Source: Verrucomicrobiales bacterium
GTDB lineage: Bacteria; Verrucomicrobiota; Verrucomicrobiia; Verrucomicrobiales; DEV007
Assembly: GCA_002696885.1 (NCBI GenBank)
Contig: NZSO01000076.1
Coordinates: forward strand, 3,560 to 33,858
Length of the DNA stretch: 30,299 nt
Direction of reading: 5' to 3'
Shown: one piece after another, positions 15,620 to 24,125 of the stretch
Position numbering within the stretch: position 1 is the first letter of the stretch
Layout of the letters: each line of letters begins with the position of its first letter
Notes under the pieces: model-generated
Database searches by the model: none
Seen by the model: the letters and a program-made list of their open reading frames with translations, nothing else
What the model was told of the DNA's origin: nothing
Program-made: the position numbers and the translations under genes

Positions 15620-16663
15620 GTGATTAACGACAAGGATATTCTATCAGCTCTTGAAAAAGTCAACTACCCTGGATTTAGCAGAAACATTGTTTCTTTTGGT
15701 TTAGTCAAATCAATATCCTTAGATGAAAACGACGTGGAAGTTCTCATTGAACTAGCCACAAAGGATCCTGCGATACCGCAAAAAATTCATAACGATTCTC
15801 AAGAATCAATCAACTCGATACCAGGTATCGGAAACGTAAAAATTAATCTTGAGATTAAAAATCCCCCTGAACAAGTAAATGAAAACGGTATTGGCCAGTC
15901 TTCTTTACCTGGAGTAAAAAACATCATTGCCGTTGCATCAGGTAAAGGTGGAGTTGGAAAATCAACAGTAGCAGCAAACATTGCGGTCGCTCTATCCCAA
16001 ACCGATAATAATTTGAATGTAGGACTTTGTGATTGCGACCTCTATGGACCTAGTATTCCTCTTATGTTTGGTCAAGAAAGTGCAAGACCAATGGCAACCG
16101 ATGAAAATGAAATCATTCCAATCGAGGCCCATGGGATTAAATTAATGTCGATGGGATTTCTTCTGGATGACAACTCTCCAGTCATTGTTAGAGGACCACT
16201 TGCAACCAGATATACCCAACAATTTTTAAAGGGGTGCATGTGGGGTGAGCTTGACTACCTAATACTAGACCTCCCACCAGGTACAGGAGACATTCAATTA
16301 ACTATAGCCCAATCGGTTTCTGTCGATGGTGCAGTTATTGTGACGACACCGCAGGAAATGGCGCTTATTGATGCAAGAAAAGCCACCTCAATGTTTGCTA
16401 AGGTGAATGTTCCAATAATTGGAATTATTGAAAACATGAGTTACTTCCAGTGTCCGAGTGATGGTGAAAAATATCCAATATTCGGTGAGGGAGGAGGCGA
16501 GAGAGAAGCCGCTAGATTGGGAGTTCCCCTAATTGGACAAATCCCCATTGAAATGCCAACTAGAGAAGCGGGAGACTCTGGTCATCCGGTTGCGTTGGGT
16601 GACTCAATAACTGCAAAAGAGTTCAAAAACATTGCAGATAAAATTATTTCTTCATTGTCGTAA
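15620..16663 (+). CDS. mrp: Mrp/ApbC-family P-loop Fe-S cluster carrier
   Basis: 347 residues from a GTG start at 15620-15622. The N-terminal MIP18/DUF59-like domain (about residues 1-85) precedes the ParA/MinD-like ATPase domain. The deviant Walker A GKGGVGKST lies at 108-116; DLPPGTGD is the family signature. In the usual CxxC site that bridges the cluster between two subunits only the first Cys is present here (QCPSDGEKY, Cys278); the second position is Asp. Some Mrp proteins of other phyla also lack this pair. Its role is ATP-dependent Fe-S cluster delivery, relevant to a cell that builds the cluster-rich ActB. It is downstream of rpoN in the same direction. Confidence 0.93.
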   Translation: MINDKDILSALEKVNYPGFSRNIVSFGLVKSISLDENDVEVLIELATKDPAIPQKIHNDSQESINSIPGIGNVKINLEIKNPPEQVNENGIGQSSLPGVKNIIAVASGKGGVGKSTVAANIAVALSQTDNNLNVGLCDCDLYGPSIPLMFGQESARPMATDENEIIPIEAHGIKLMSMGFLLDDNSPVIVRGPLATRYTQQFLKGCMWGELDYLILDLPPGTGDIQLTIAQSVSVDGAVIVTTPQEMALIDARKATSMFAKVNVPIIGIIENMSYFQCPSDGEKYPIFGEGGGEREAARLGVPLIGQIPIEMPTREAGDSGHPVALGDSITAKEFKNIADKIISSLS

Positions 16664-16726
16664 TTAATTAAATTATTTTTTCAAGGCTAGTTGACTTTGA
16701 CGATCTAGCAGCCACACAATGTAGAT

Positions 16727-19528
16727 ATGAGTGTTTCGAGATTCTTCATTGGCTGGGATAAGCCTTTGCTGGATTTGGCTTCAAATTATTTAGAAAAAAC
16801 TTTATCAGAAAACCCCAATGGCAATAGCTTGATTATAACCCCATCAAAGCAAGCTTCGCGTAAATTACAGCAACAGCTAGATAAGGGAAAAACTCGACAA
16901 AATAACCTCTTGTTTGGAACTCCGGAGACCGCTCTTGATATATTTTTGACCTATGAATTAAGTCGGGCCACTCCAAACCAACAAATAACTGCGTGGGCTT
17001 TAACACTCAAAAACATCAATTTCAAAAAACTTAAAAATATATTCCCTATCACCCCTAAAGAACGTTCAATGAACTGGGCGCTCAAAACTGCAAGAGCATT
17101 TATTTCATTAAAAAATTCGTTGAATGAAGGTGCTCTCAATATTTCAGATTTGACTGATAATGACGATTGGAGTTTAGGAGATTCATTGCGATGGATCGAA
17201 TTATCACAACTTGAGCAACTCGTTGAATCAAATCTCCAAACCAAAGGATTAACACACAAATTACAAGCCCCTTTTCAACCTCAGCCCACAGATAATGAGA
17301 TTAATAACATCTTTTTAATAGGGTTACCTGATCCACCTAAAATCCTCACTAAAATACTGGGAACAGTATCAGAAAATATTGATATCAATATTGCTATCTA
17401 CGCTCCACATTCTGAAGAAAAAAATTTCGACCATTGGGGCAAACCTATTAAGGAAACATGGTCAAAAAAATTAATTGATATCCCTTTAACGGATTCTTGT
17501 ATACATGTTGAATCAACTCCAAAGAAGGAGGCCGAAAAGATTTCAAGCATTGTTTCAAACTATAAGGACCCTTTAGGTTTAGTGGGCATTATCATTACTG
17601 ACAACGAAATCACATCTTCCCTCAGGGATGAACTGCATAAAAACGATTTCAATACTTTTGACCCTTCTGGACAATCGTTATCAAACCATGAAATTTTTGC
17701 ACTTATAACACAATTAAGAAATTTGTTAGCCACAAAATCGTTTAAATCTTTGTGTGAACTTATTCAATTCCCGGGAATGGTGAATATTATCTCCACTACT
17801 GGTTCAGACTCACTAGAAAATTCAAAATTAGACGCACTAAATGAGATCCTTATAGATCTTGACCAGATTAATAATTATCACATGCCCAAAGATTTGGATT
17901 CATGTCTTAGATTTACCCGTAACCAAGAAAAATTTAAAAAAGTCTACTCTTTTCTTAACGATTTAAATATGTGGATTCTAGATTTTGAAAACAATTTGCA
18001 AGATCACCTTTTATCATTTCTTAAAACCATATACTCCAATCAAAAATTTGATACTCATTTAGATCGCTCCCATTTAGATATTGCCGAAAAGCTTAAAGAT
18101 TTGCTAGATGAAATTGAACCCCATGGTTTAAATCATCTTGGCGCTGTGGATAAATTGGATTTTATTATTCAATCTCTAAAAACCGAGAGAACACATGAAA
18201 TAAAAGAACCCCATTCAATTGAACTCCAGGGCTGGCTAGAAGCACTCTGGGATAACAACCCACATATCACAATTGCCGGTATGAATGAAGGTTACGTTCC
18301 CGATAGAACTGATGGTGATATTTTCCTTCCAGACAAGTTGAGAGAAAGCATCGGATTAAGGTGTAATGAATCCATTCTCGCGCGAGATAATTATATATTC
18401 ACTGCATTGTTGGAATCAAGGTCCATTGAGGGTAGAGTCGACATTACCCTAGGAAAGAAAACAATTGAAGGTGACAACCTAAAACCATCAAGACTCTTAC
18501 TGCAGTGTAACGACAAAGATCTTGCGGAGAGGGCTTTGAAATTATGCACTGATTCTGATAGCGAAAACAAAATACCACCTTGGACATATGCTTGGAAACT
18601 AAAACCTATTAAAGTGGACAGTCAGTCCAAAATATTTAGTCAAATATCGGTTACCGATTTTAGAAATTATCTTTCATGCCCATTCCGTTTTTATCTTAAA
18701 AACATCGCAAAGATGCCAGAATTAGAAAAATTCAAAATGGAAATGGACCCAAGAGAGTTTGGCACCCTCTGCCACGAGGTTCTTGATGATTTTGGCAAAA
18801 ATCACGAAGTAAATGATAGCGATAATGAAGAAGAAATTTATTCCTATTTAACGGAAAAATTAAATTACAGAGTAAAGAGAAAATATGGGGCTAATCCGTC
18901 CGTACCTATACTATTTCAAACCAGCTCTATAAATGAAAGATTAAGATGGTTCTCCACACTTCAGGCAAAGCAAAGATCATTAGGGTGGAAAATACTTCAC
19001 TCTGAGTATGTAATTCACAAAAATGAACCCTTAATGATAGGCAAACTAAAATTGAGAGGGACTATTGATAGAATAGAAATTAATGAACGAGATGGTTCTT
19101 TTCGTGTACTTGATTACAAGACGACTAGCCATTCAAAAAATCCGAAATCGATTCACATAAAAAAAACTTTTCAAAATCAGGTAAACTTAGAGACAGAGTG
19201 GAAATATTTAAAACAAAAAGACAAATACTTTGAATGGACCGATCTACAGATTCCTCTTTATGTTTATTCCTCAAGAAAAATTTTTAAGCCAAAAGAAATA
19301 TCAACAGGTTATTTTAACATCGGCGCTTCAAAAGAATCAACTAGGATTGAAACATGGGACGAAATTGACGATGATTTTATAGAGAGCGCATTGAATTGTG
19401 CCTTGGGTGTTTCTTCATCAATAAGCAATCATATATTTTGGCCTCCTAATGACTCGCCAAAATACGATAGCTATTCAGAAATAATTTTCGGTGATTGCAG
19501 TTCAAATTTTGAACCAATCGACAACTAA
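16727..19528 (+). CDS. addB: AddB-like nuclease subunit (PD-(D/E)XK)
   Basis: 933 residues. The N-terminal two thirds resemble an inactive UvrD-like scaffold: no Walker A motif is visible, while the segment ITIAGMNEGYVPDR (about 510) is typical of AddB-like proteins. The C-terminal nuclease domain starts with SVTDFRNYLSCPFRFYL (about 642-660), then GTLCHEVLDDFG, GTIDRIE (about 778) and VLDYKTT (about 795), the His, Asp and Asp-x-Lys of a RecB-family PD-(D/E)XK site. The C-x2-C-x5-C group that completes the Fe-S cluster in Bacillus AddB is not seen. It ends 12 nt before the helicase subunit, so the two form one operon. Role: double-strand break end resection for recombination. Confidence 0.85.
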   Translation: MSVSRFFIGWDKPLLDLASNYLEKTLSENPNGNSLIITPSKQASRKLQQQLDKGKTRQNNLLFGTPETALDIFLTYELSRATPNQQITAWALTLKNINFKKLKNIFPITPKERSMNWALKTARAFISLKNSLNEGALNISDLTDNDDWSLGDSLRWIELSQLEQLVESNLQTKGLTHKLQAPFQPQPTDNEINNIFLIGLPDPPKILTKILGTVSENIDINIAIYAPHSEEKNFDHWGKPIKETWSKKLIDIPLTDSCIHVESTPKKEAEKISSIVSNYKDPLGLVGIIITDNEITSSLRDELHKNDFNTFDPSGQSLSNHEIFALITQLRNLLATKSFKSLCELIQFPGMVNIISTTGSDSLENSKLDALNEILIDLDQINNYHMPKDLDSCLRFTRNQEKFKKVYSFLNDLNMWILDFENNLQDHLLSFLKTIYSNQKFDTHLDRSHLDIAEKLKDLLDEIEPHGLNHLGAVDKLDFIIQSLKTERTHEIKEPHSIELQGWLEALWDNNPHITIAGMNEGYVPDRTDGDIFLPDKLRESIGLRCNESILARDNYIFTALLESRSIEGRVDITLGKKTIEGDNLKPSRLLLQCNDKDLAERALKLCTDSDSENKIPPWTYAWKLKPIKVDSQSKIFSQISVTDFRNYLSCPFRFYLKNIAKMPELEKFKMEMDPREFGTLCHEVLDDFGKNHEVNDSDNEEEIYSYLTEKLNYRVKRKYGANPSVPILFQTSSINERLRWFSTLQAKQRSLGWKILHSEYVIHKNEPLMIGKLKLRGTIDRIEINERDGSFRVLDYKTTSHSKNPKSIHIKKTFQNQVNLETEWKYLKQKDKYFEWTDLQIPLYVYSSRKIFKPKEISTGYFNIGASKESTRIETWDEIDDDFIESALNCALGVSSSISNHIFWPPNDSPKYDSYSEIIFGDCSSNFEPIDN

Positions 19529-19540
19529 AGAATTCACTCA

Positions 19541-22216
19541 ATGGGTAAGGCAGTTAAATTCCTGAATGAAATAATACCTGCTTCTGCAGGGACAGGAAAA
19601 ACATACAGACTCACAAATAAATTTATCCAATTAATGCACCTAGGCGTGAAGCCCGAAAGCATTGTTGCTCTGACGTTCACTAAAAAAGCTGCTGCAGAAT
19701 TCTTTGAGGAGATATTAAAGAAATTAGCTAGATGCTCCACTGACGAAAATTTCGCCGCATCTATTGCAAAAGATTTGGGCTTAGATAATTTTAACAAGCA
19801 AAGTGCTCTTGAGCTTCTCAAGATATTTATTGATTCTATACCTAAACTTGAACTTGGAACACTTGACAGTTTTTTATACAAAATAATAAGCCAGATCCCA
19901 TTTGAACTTGGTCTTGACCATGAATTTGAGTTAATGACTGATTATGAAATTCTAGTTGAGCGAGAATCAGTCTATAGAAAAGTTTTTGAAAATAGTGGTA
20001 AATCCGGAGAGGAATTTTTAGTAGCCTTCAAGTTAGCCACTTTTGGTAGAGAAGATTCTGGCATCCTCAGGAACCTTGATGAATATATCAATAACCTTCA
20101 TAATATTTATATATTTAATCCTGATCCAACATCTTGGGGGAATGAATTAACAATATGGCCAGATGGATTCAAGTGGAACGTACTTGAAAAAAATACTCTC
20201 AAATCAAAAATCAAAGAACTCCTAAATTTAATCAATAATAAGACAGACAAAGACATCATAATAAACAAATGGGAGAATTTTTTAAATTGGGTTCTCATGA
20301 ATGATTCAGGCAACCCCGTCCCCTTAAATTATAAAACACTTCACAAAAATCTCCTTGAAGCAATAGATGATCTCAAAGAGGGAAGCGCTACGATTAATGT
20401 TTCGAGAAACAAACATCTGATTGAAGGCGCTCAAGCAGAACTTTTTCTAGAAATAGCATCGCACATCGTTGGTTTACAAATTAAGACTCAAGCAAGTAGA
20501 ACACGAGGACTGTGGAAAGTATTACAATCCTTCGAAGATGAATATCAGCAAAGAGTCAGAACCAAAGGGAGACTTACCTTTTCTGATCTGCCTTATTTCC
20601 TTGGTTCATACAATTCTGAAAAATCGTTACAAGGTTTAGCAAGTGAACTAATAAACAAAATCCAATACCGTCTTGATGCAAAATATGAACATTGGTTACT
20701 CGATGAATTTCAAGACACCAGTAGAGAGCAATGGAACGCAATCAGTAAACTCATTGATGAGGCAGCTCAGGACCCTGAAGCAAAAAGAAGCGTTTTTATC
20801 GTAGGGGATATGAAGCAATCCATTTACGCATGGAGAGGCGGAGACACAGAATTATTTCGAGAACAAAGAGCAAAATTTCGCAGTTTGGGACCAGAACGAT
20901 ATCAAGAAAAAGATCTGAATTTATCAAGAAGGTCTTCTATTCCTGTCATTGAGATGACCAATTCAATACTAGGGAATATAGATATTATTAACCAAACGTT
21001 TCCCTCAATCAAAGATCAGTGGGAGTATCAAAGCCACTCAACCGTTCATCACAGTAGGCTAGGCTACGCCTCGTGGATCACTCCTAGTGGAGATATATCA
21101 GATAAACTTGAAGCAAAACTTGAAATTACAAAAAACATCATCAATGAAGTTGATCCAATCAACAATGGAATTGATATCGGAGTGCTTGTCCAAACCAGAC
21201 AGTTCGGAACTAAAGTTACAGAGTATCTCCGAGATCATACTAGTATTAAAATATCTAATGAAACCGATGTTGAAATCGCAACAGACAACCCTCTATGCAT
21301 TGCCTTAATTTCAATTTTCAGGTGCGCAGCCCACCCGTCTGATAACTTCTCATGGACACACCTCAAAATGACGCCGTTTTGGAAAAAAATAAAGGCTAAT
21401 TTTTCCAATATCAGTGAATTCAGTCATGATGTCAGAACTTCAATTTGGAGAAATCAATTTGCTAAAACGGTTAAATCTTGGATATCAAAAATCGAAATCG
21501 AATTGGATGAATTCAATTCTATGCGGGCTGAACAATTTTACACTGCAGCTTGCCTTTTTGATAATCAAGGAAGTCGATCGATTGATGATTTTATAAGATA
21601 CATGCAAAATTATAAACTTCGTGAAAACGGGCAACCAGGATCTGTGCAAGTAATGACAATACACAAATCAAAAGGATTAGATTTTGATGCTGTTATCTTG
21701 CCAGAGATCGAGGGAAATTCATTTTCTAGCCTTCGTCCAGGAATCAAAATCAAACGAAATAATTATCACGAAACCGAATGGATACTCAACATGCCAAACA
21801 AGGCATATATCGAGTTAGATAAAGAGTTGAACGATTTTTATTCATCAGAGGCCAACAAAAATATTTACGAAGAAATTTGTAAATATTATGTCGCTCTAAC
21901 CAGAGCCAGATATGCAAACTATTTAATTAGTGATGAGGTTAACGAACGGTCTAAAAGCATAAATTTTATTTCATTACTATCTAAGACAATAAAGAAAGAT
22001 AATTTAAATAGTGGCGTTCTATATGAATCAGGACACAAAGATTGGTTCAAACACTTTGAAGGCAACAAAATAAATCCTTCTAAAAATTCAATAAAAGAAA
22101 ATAGACCGAATGTTGATGACAAGCTTAGAAGGAAACCATTTACCTATCCTCAAACATGGTCAAAGGGTTCCCAAAAAGAATTAGACTCAAGAGATTTGTT
22201 TACAACTAAAAATTAG
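19541..22216 (+). CDS. addA: AddA-like UvrD/Rep-family helicase, apparently without nuclease domain
   Basis: 891 residues. Superfamily 1A helicase motifs occur in order: Walker A PASAGTGKTYRL (Lys20, Thr21), LTFTKKAAAEF (motif Ia), LLDEFQDTSREQW (motif II, about 386-398), FIVGDMKQSIYAWRGGD (motif III), VQVMTIHKSKGLDFDAVILP (motif V) and YVALTRARYANYL (motif VI). The protein ends about 110 residues after motif VI in a Lys/Ser-rich tail. AddA proteins usually continue for another 250-300 residues with a PD-(D/E)XK nuclease, which I do not find. With the AddB-like partner this would be a single-nuclease helicase-nuclease. The gene ends 20 bp from the convergent SIS-domain gene. Confidence 0.87.
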   Translation: MGKAVKFLNEIIPASAGTGKTYRLTNKFIQLMHLGVKPESIVALTFTKKAAAEFFEEILKKLARCSTDENFAASIAKDLGLDNFNKQSALELLKIFIDSIPKLELGTLDSFLYKIISQIPFELGLDHEFELMTDYEILVERESVYRKVFENSGKSGEEFLVAFKLATFGREDSGILRNLDEYINNLHNIYIFNPDPTSWGNELTIWPDGFKWNVLEKNTLKSKIKELLNLINNKTDKDIIINKWENFLNWVLMNDSGNPVPLNYKTLHKNLLEAIDDLKEGSATINVSRNKHLIEGAQAELFLEIASHIVGLQIKTQASRTRGLWKVLQSFEDEYQQRVRTKGRLTFSDLPYFLGSYNSEKSLQGLASELINKIQYRLDAKYEHWLLDEFQDTSREQWNAISKLIDEAAQDPEAKRSVFIVGDMKQSIYAWRGGDTELFREQRAKFRSLGPERYQEKDLNLSRRSSIPVIEMTNSILGNIDIINQTFPSIKDQWEYQSHSTVHHSRLGYASWITPSGDISDKLEAKLEITKNIINEVDPINNGIDIGVLVQTRQFGTKVTEYLRDHTSIKISNETDVEIATDNPLCIALISIFRCAAHPSDNFSWTHLKMTPFWKKIKANFSNISEFSHDVRTSIWRNQFAKTVKSWISKIEIELDEFNSMRAEQFYTAACLFDNQGSRSIDDFIRYMQNYKLRENGQPGSVQVMTIHKSKGLDFDAVILPEIEGNSFSSLRPGIKIKRNNYHETEWILNMPNKAYIELDKELNDFYSSEANKNIYEEICKYYVALTRARYANYLISDEVNERSKSINFISLLSKTIKKDNLNSGVLYESGHKDWFKHFEGNKINPSKNSIKENRPNVDDKLRRKPFTYPQTWSKGSQKELDSRDLFTTKN

Positions 22217-22236
22217 ACCACCAACTGTTGCTGATT

Positions 22237-23025
22237 TTATTGATTATTGACACCCAAATTTGAATAAAGATCTCCCATAAGATGAGAATGTTCATCATAT
22301 GCACTTTCAAAGAGATCAGTTGCCTTCTTATCACCTATAATGGCACCGGAAGTTAGGACCTTGGGAGGCTTACCTGCCTCAGTAAGCAACTTTGCAATCT
22401 CAGCTTTTAAGGAATTCACTATGATACATCCTCCAACAGTGGAACCCGGGGCAACAGGTGTTTCTAGATTATCGACTTTAATCATTGAATCTCCAAGAGG
22501 AGCACCTGTATCCAATATTGCATCCGAGAAATCTGTTAACTTTTTCCCATCACTCCTTTTAGATTTACTACCCTCGCAATGATTTAAACTTACTAATCCT
22601 GCAACCCATACCCCCCTCTTCTTAAAACCTTCGGCAATTTCAACAGGAACAATATTACAACCACTTGAAGAAACCACCAGAGCTGTATCCTCTTCACTAA
22701 TATTAAAATTTCTCAATACTCTTTCAGCAAATCCACTAATATTTTCTAAAAACATGGCCTGCCTCTGCCCATTTGATCCAGTGACTTGATTGTGAAAAGT
22801 TAAAGACAATTCAACAATAGGATTAAACCCAGGATATGACCCATATCTTGGCCACATTTCCTCGATCATTATCCGAGAATGTCCGGATCCAAATAAATGC
22901 ACCACTCTCCCTTTCAGAATTGATTCTGCAAAACGCTCAGCAACCTCTTTTATTAAGACCTCCTGTTTTTGAACTACCTCAAGAATATCTTCGCATGCGT
23001 TTAGGTATCTTTTTGTAAGACTCAT
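22237..23025 (-). CDS. SIS-domain protein of the UPF0309 family
   Basis: 262 residues from the ATG at 23023-23025; a GTG one codon upstream is possible. The single SIS (sugar isomerase) domain shows LFGSGHSRIMIEEM and VVSSSGCNIVPVEIAEGFKKRG, the phosphosugar-binding loops, and the conserved GFNPIVE and DTGAPLGDSM segments of UPF0309. Family members are thought to act on phosphorylated (amino)sugars, but no reaction is firmly assigned. The gene is 72 nt downstream of an ROK kinase on the same strand, which supports sugar-phosphate metabolism: the kinase could make the phosphosugar that this protein handles. It is convergent with addA. Confidence 0.88.
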   Translation of the reverse strand: MSLTKRYLNACEDILEVVQKQEVLIKEVAERFAESILKGRVVHLFGSGHSRIMIEEMWPRYGSYPGFNPIVELSLTFHNQVTGSNGQRQAMFLENISGFAERVLRNFNISEEDTALVVSSSGCNIVPVEIAEGFKKRGVWVAGLVSLNHCEGSKSKRSDGKKLTDFSDAILDTGAPLGDSMIKVDNLETPVAPGSTVGGCIIVNSLKAEIAKLLTEAGKPPKVLTSGAIIGDKKATDLFESAYDEHSHLMGDLYSNLGVNNQ

Positions 23026-23097
23026 CACTTCTCATTAACGCTAAACTTATCTTTTGTAAACTAATGACAAGGTTTTAACCTTTAAAAGCTATAAGAA

Positions 23098-24006
23098 TCA
23101 GACACTTAACATGGAATTATAAACGGCACCATATGTTCCTGCCCAAAAGCCTAACTTGGCAGGAACAATCTTTACCGAATGACCATCTGGTCTCCACTCT
23201 CTTGAACGCATTAATTCTTCAAGCGGGTCAAATAGATACCTACCAGCTTTCGCTATACCACCGCCAATCACAATCCTTTCAGGATCTAAAATATTAATCA
23301 ATGAAACCAACGTTGCGGCCAATGCACGAAGAGATTTCATCCAAACTTCCTCAGCATACTTGTCCCCAGATGCATAGGCCTCAATTAAGCCGTGAGTTGT
23401 CTCGAATCGCCCCTCACTTCTTTCAAGGATAGTCGCATTCCCTATGGCATCCTCGATACTGCCTGGAGTTGAACAAATGTCTGGAGGACCATCATAACTG
23501 ATAGACATGTGCCCCAAATGGCCAGCTCTTCCAATTACCCCTTTCAAGAGTTTTCCATCTGACATCACTGCTCCTCCTACTCCAGTTCCCAGAGTCATCA
23601 TTATAACATCACCTAAACATTTGGCTGCTCCTTGCCAAACTTCACCCATTAGCGCTGCTTGAGCATCATTTATCACATGGACAACATGATCAGAATCTAT
23701 AAGACTTGTCCAATCAAGCCCTTCAATACCTTCTAATCTTCCAGGCATATAACCAATAGCTCTACCATTTTTTTGCGCTAAGCCTGGAGCAGACAAACCA
23801 ATATTCGAAAGTTTATCTCCTGCTTCAGTAGATAAATCATGAATGATCTCTTTAACCGATCTGACAAAGGCAGGAGATTCATCAATCAACTTACCATCCT
23901 CAGTTGGAACCATTCGCTGTTGAACAATTTTACCACTAATAAGATCGAACAGAGCCGCCTTTATCTCTGTTCCACCAATATCAACACCAATGCCTATCTT
24001 ATCCAT
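23098..24006 (-). CDS. ROK-family sugar kinase with degenerate zinc motif
   Basis: 302 residues. The ATP-binding loop IGVDIGGTEIKAALFDL is at the N-terminus, the catalytic Asp114 sits in VINDAQAALMGE, and GTGVGGAVMSDGKLLKG is the second phosphate loop. In the ROK signature the usual Glu of ExGH is His (GHLGHMSI), and the zinc motif CxCGxxGCxE has become ICSTPGSIE with only Cys178 kept. There is no N-terminal helix-turn-helix, so it is a kinase and not a NagC-type repressor. Substrate is probably a hexose or aminohexose, not determinable from sequence. It is the first gene of a probable two-gene unit with the SIS protein and is divergent from the DUF1549 gene. Confidence 0.88.
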   Translation of the reverse strand: MDKIGIGVDIGGTEIKAALFDLISGKIVQQRMVPTEDGKLIDESPAFVRSVKEIIHDLSTEAGDKLSNIGLSAPGLAQKNGRAIGYMPGRLEGIEGLDWTSLIDSDHVVHVINDAQAALMGEVWQGAAKCLGDVIMMTLGTGVGGAVMSDGKLLKGVIGRAGHLGHMSISYDGPPDICSTPGSIEDAIGNATILERSEGRFETTHGLIEAYASGDKYAEEVWMKSLRALAATLVSLINILDPERIVIGGGIAKAGRYLFDPLEELMRSREWRPDGHSVKIVPAKLGFWAGTYGAVYNSMLSV

Positions 24007-24079
24007 ATATCTTCATTAATAGGAATATTATTCATACTATTTTTGTCGTTCACAATTATAATTAAGCATTCTTGCAGTA

Positions 24080-24108
24080 TTCCAATAATTGAATCAAAAT
24101 AATATACT
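24080..24108 (+). promoter_or_regulatory. Possible promoter of the DUF1549/DUF1501 genes
   Basis: TATACT at 24103-24108 (5 of 6 to TATAAT) is 17 nt from TTCCAA at 24080-24085, a poor -35. It lies in the 119-bp divergent gap before the ATG at 24126. A start point near 24115 would leave a very short leader. Confidence 0.3.
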
Positions 24109-24125
24109 CAAGATCATAGCACTTA

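Noticed and set aside
18640..19130. Cas4-like or CRISPR-associated nuclease
   Set aside because: The PD-(D/E)XK domain is the C-terminus of a 933-residue AddB-like protein next to its helicase partner; no CRISPR repeats or cas genes are present.
23098..24006. NagC-type transcriptional repressor
   Set aside because: The ROK protein begins directly with the ATP-binding loop and has no N-terminal helix-turn-helix domain.
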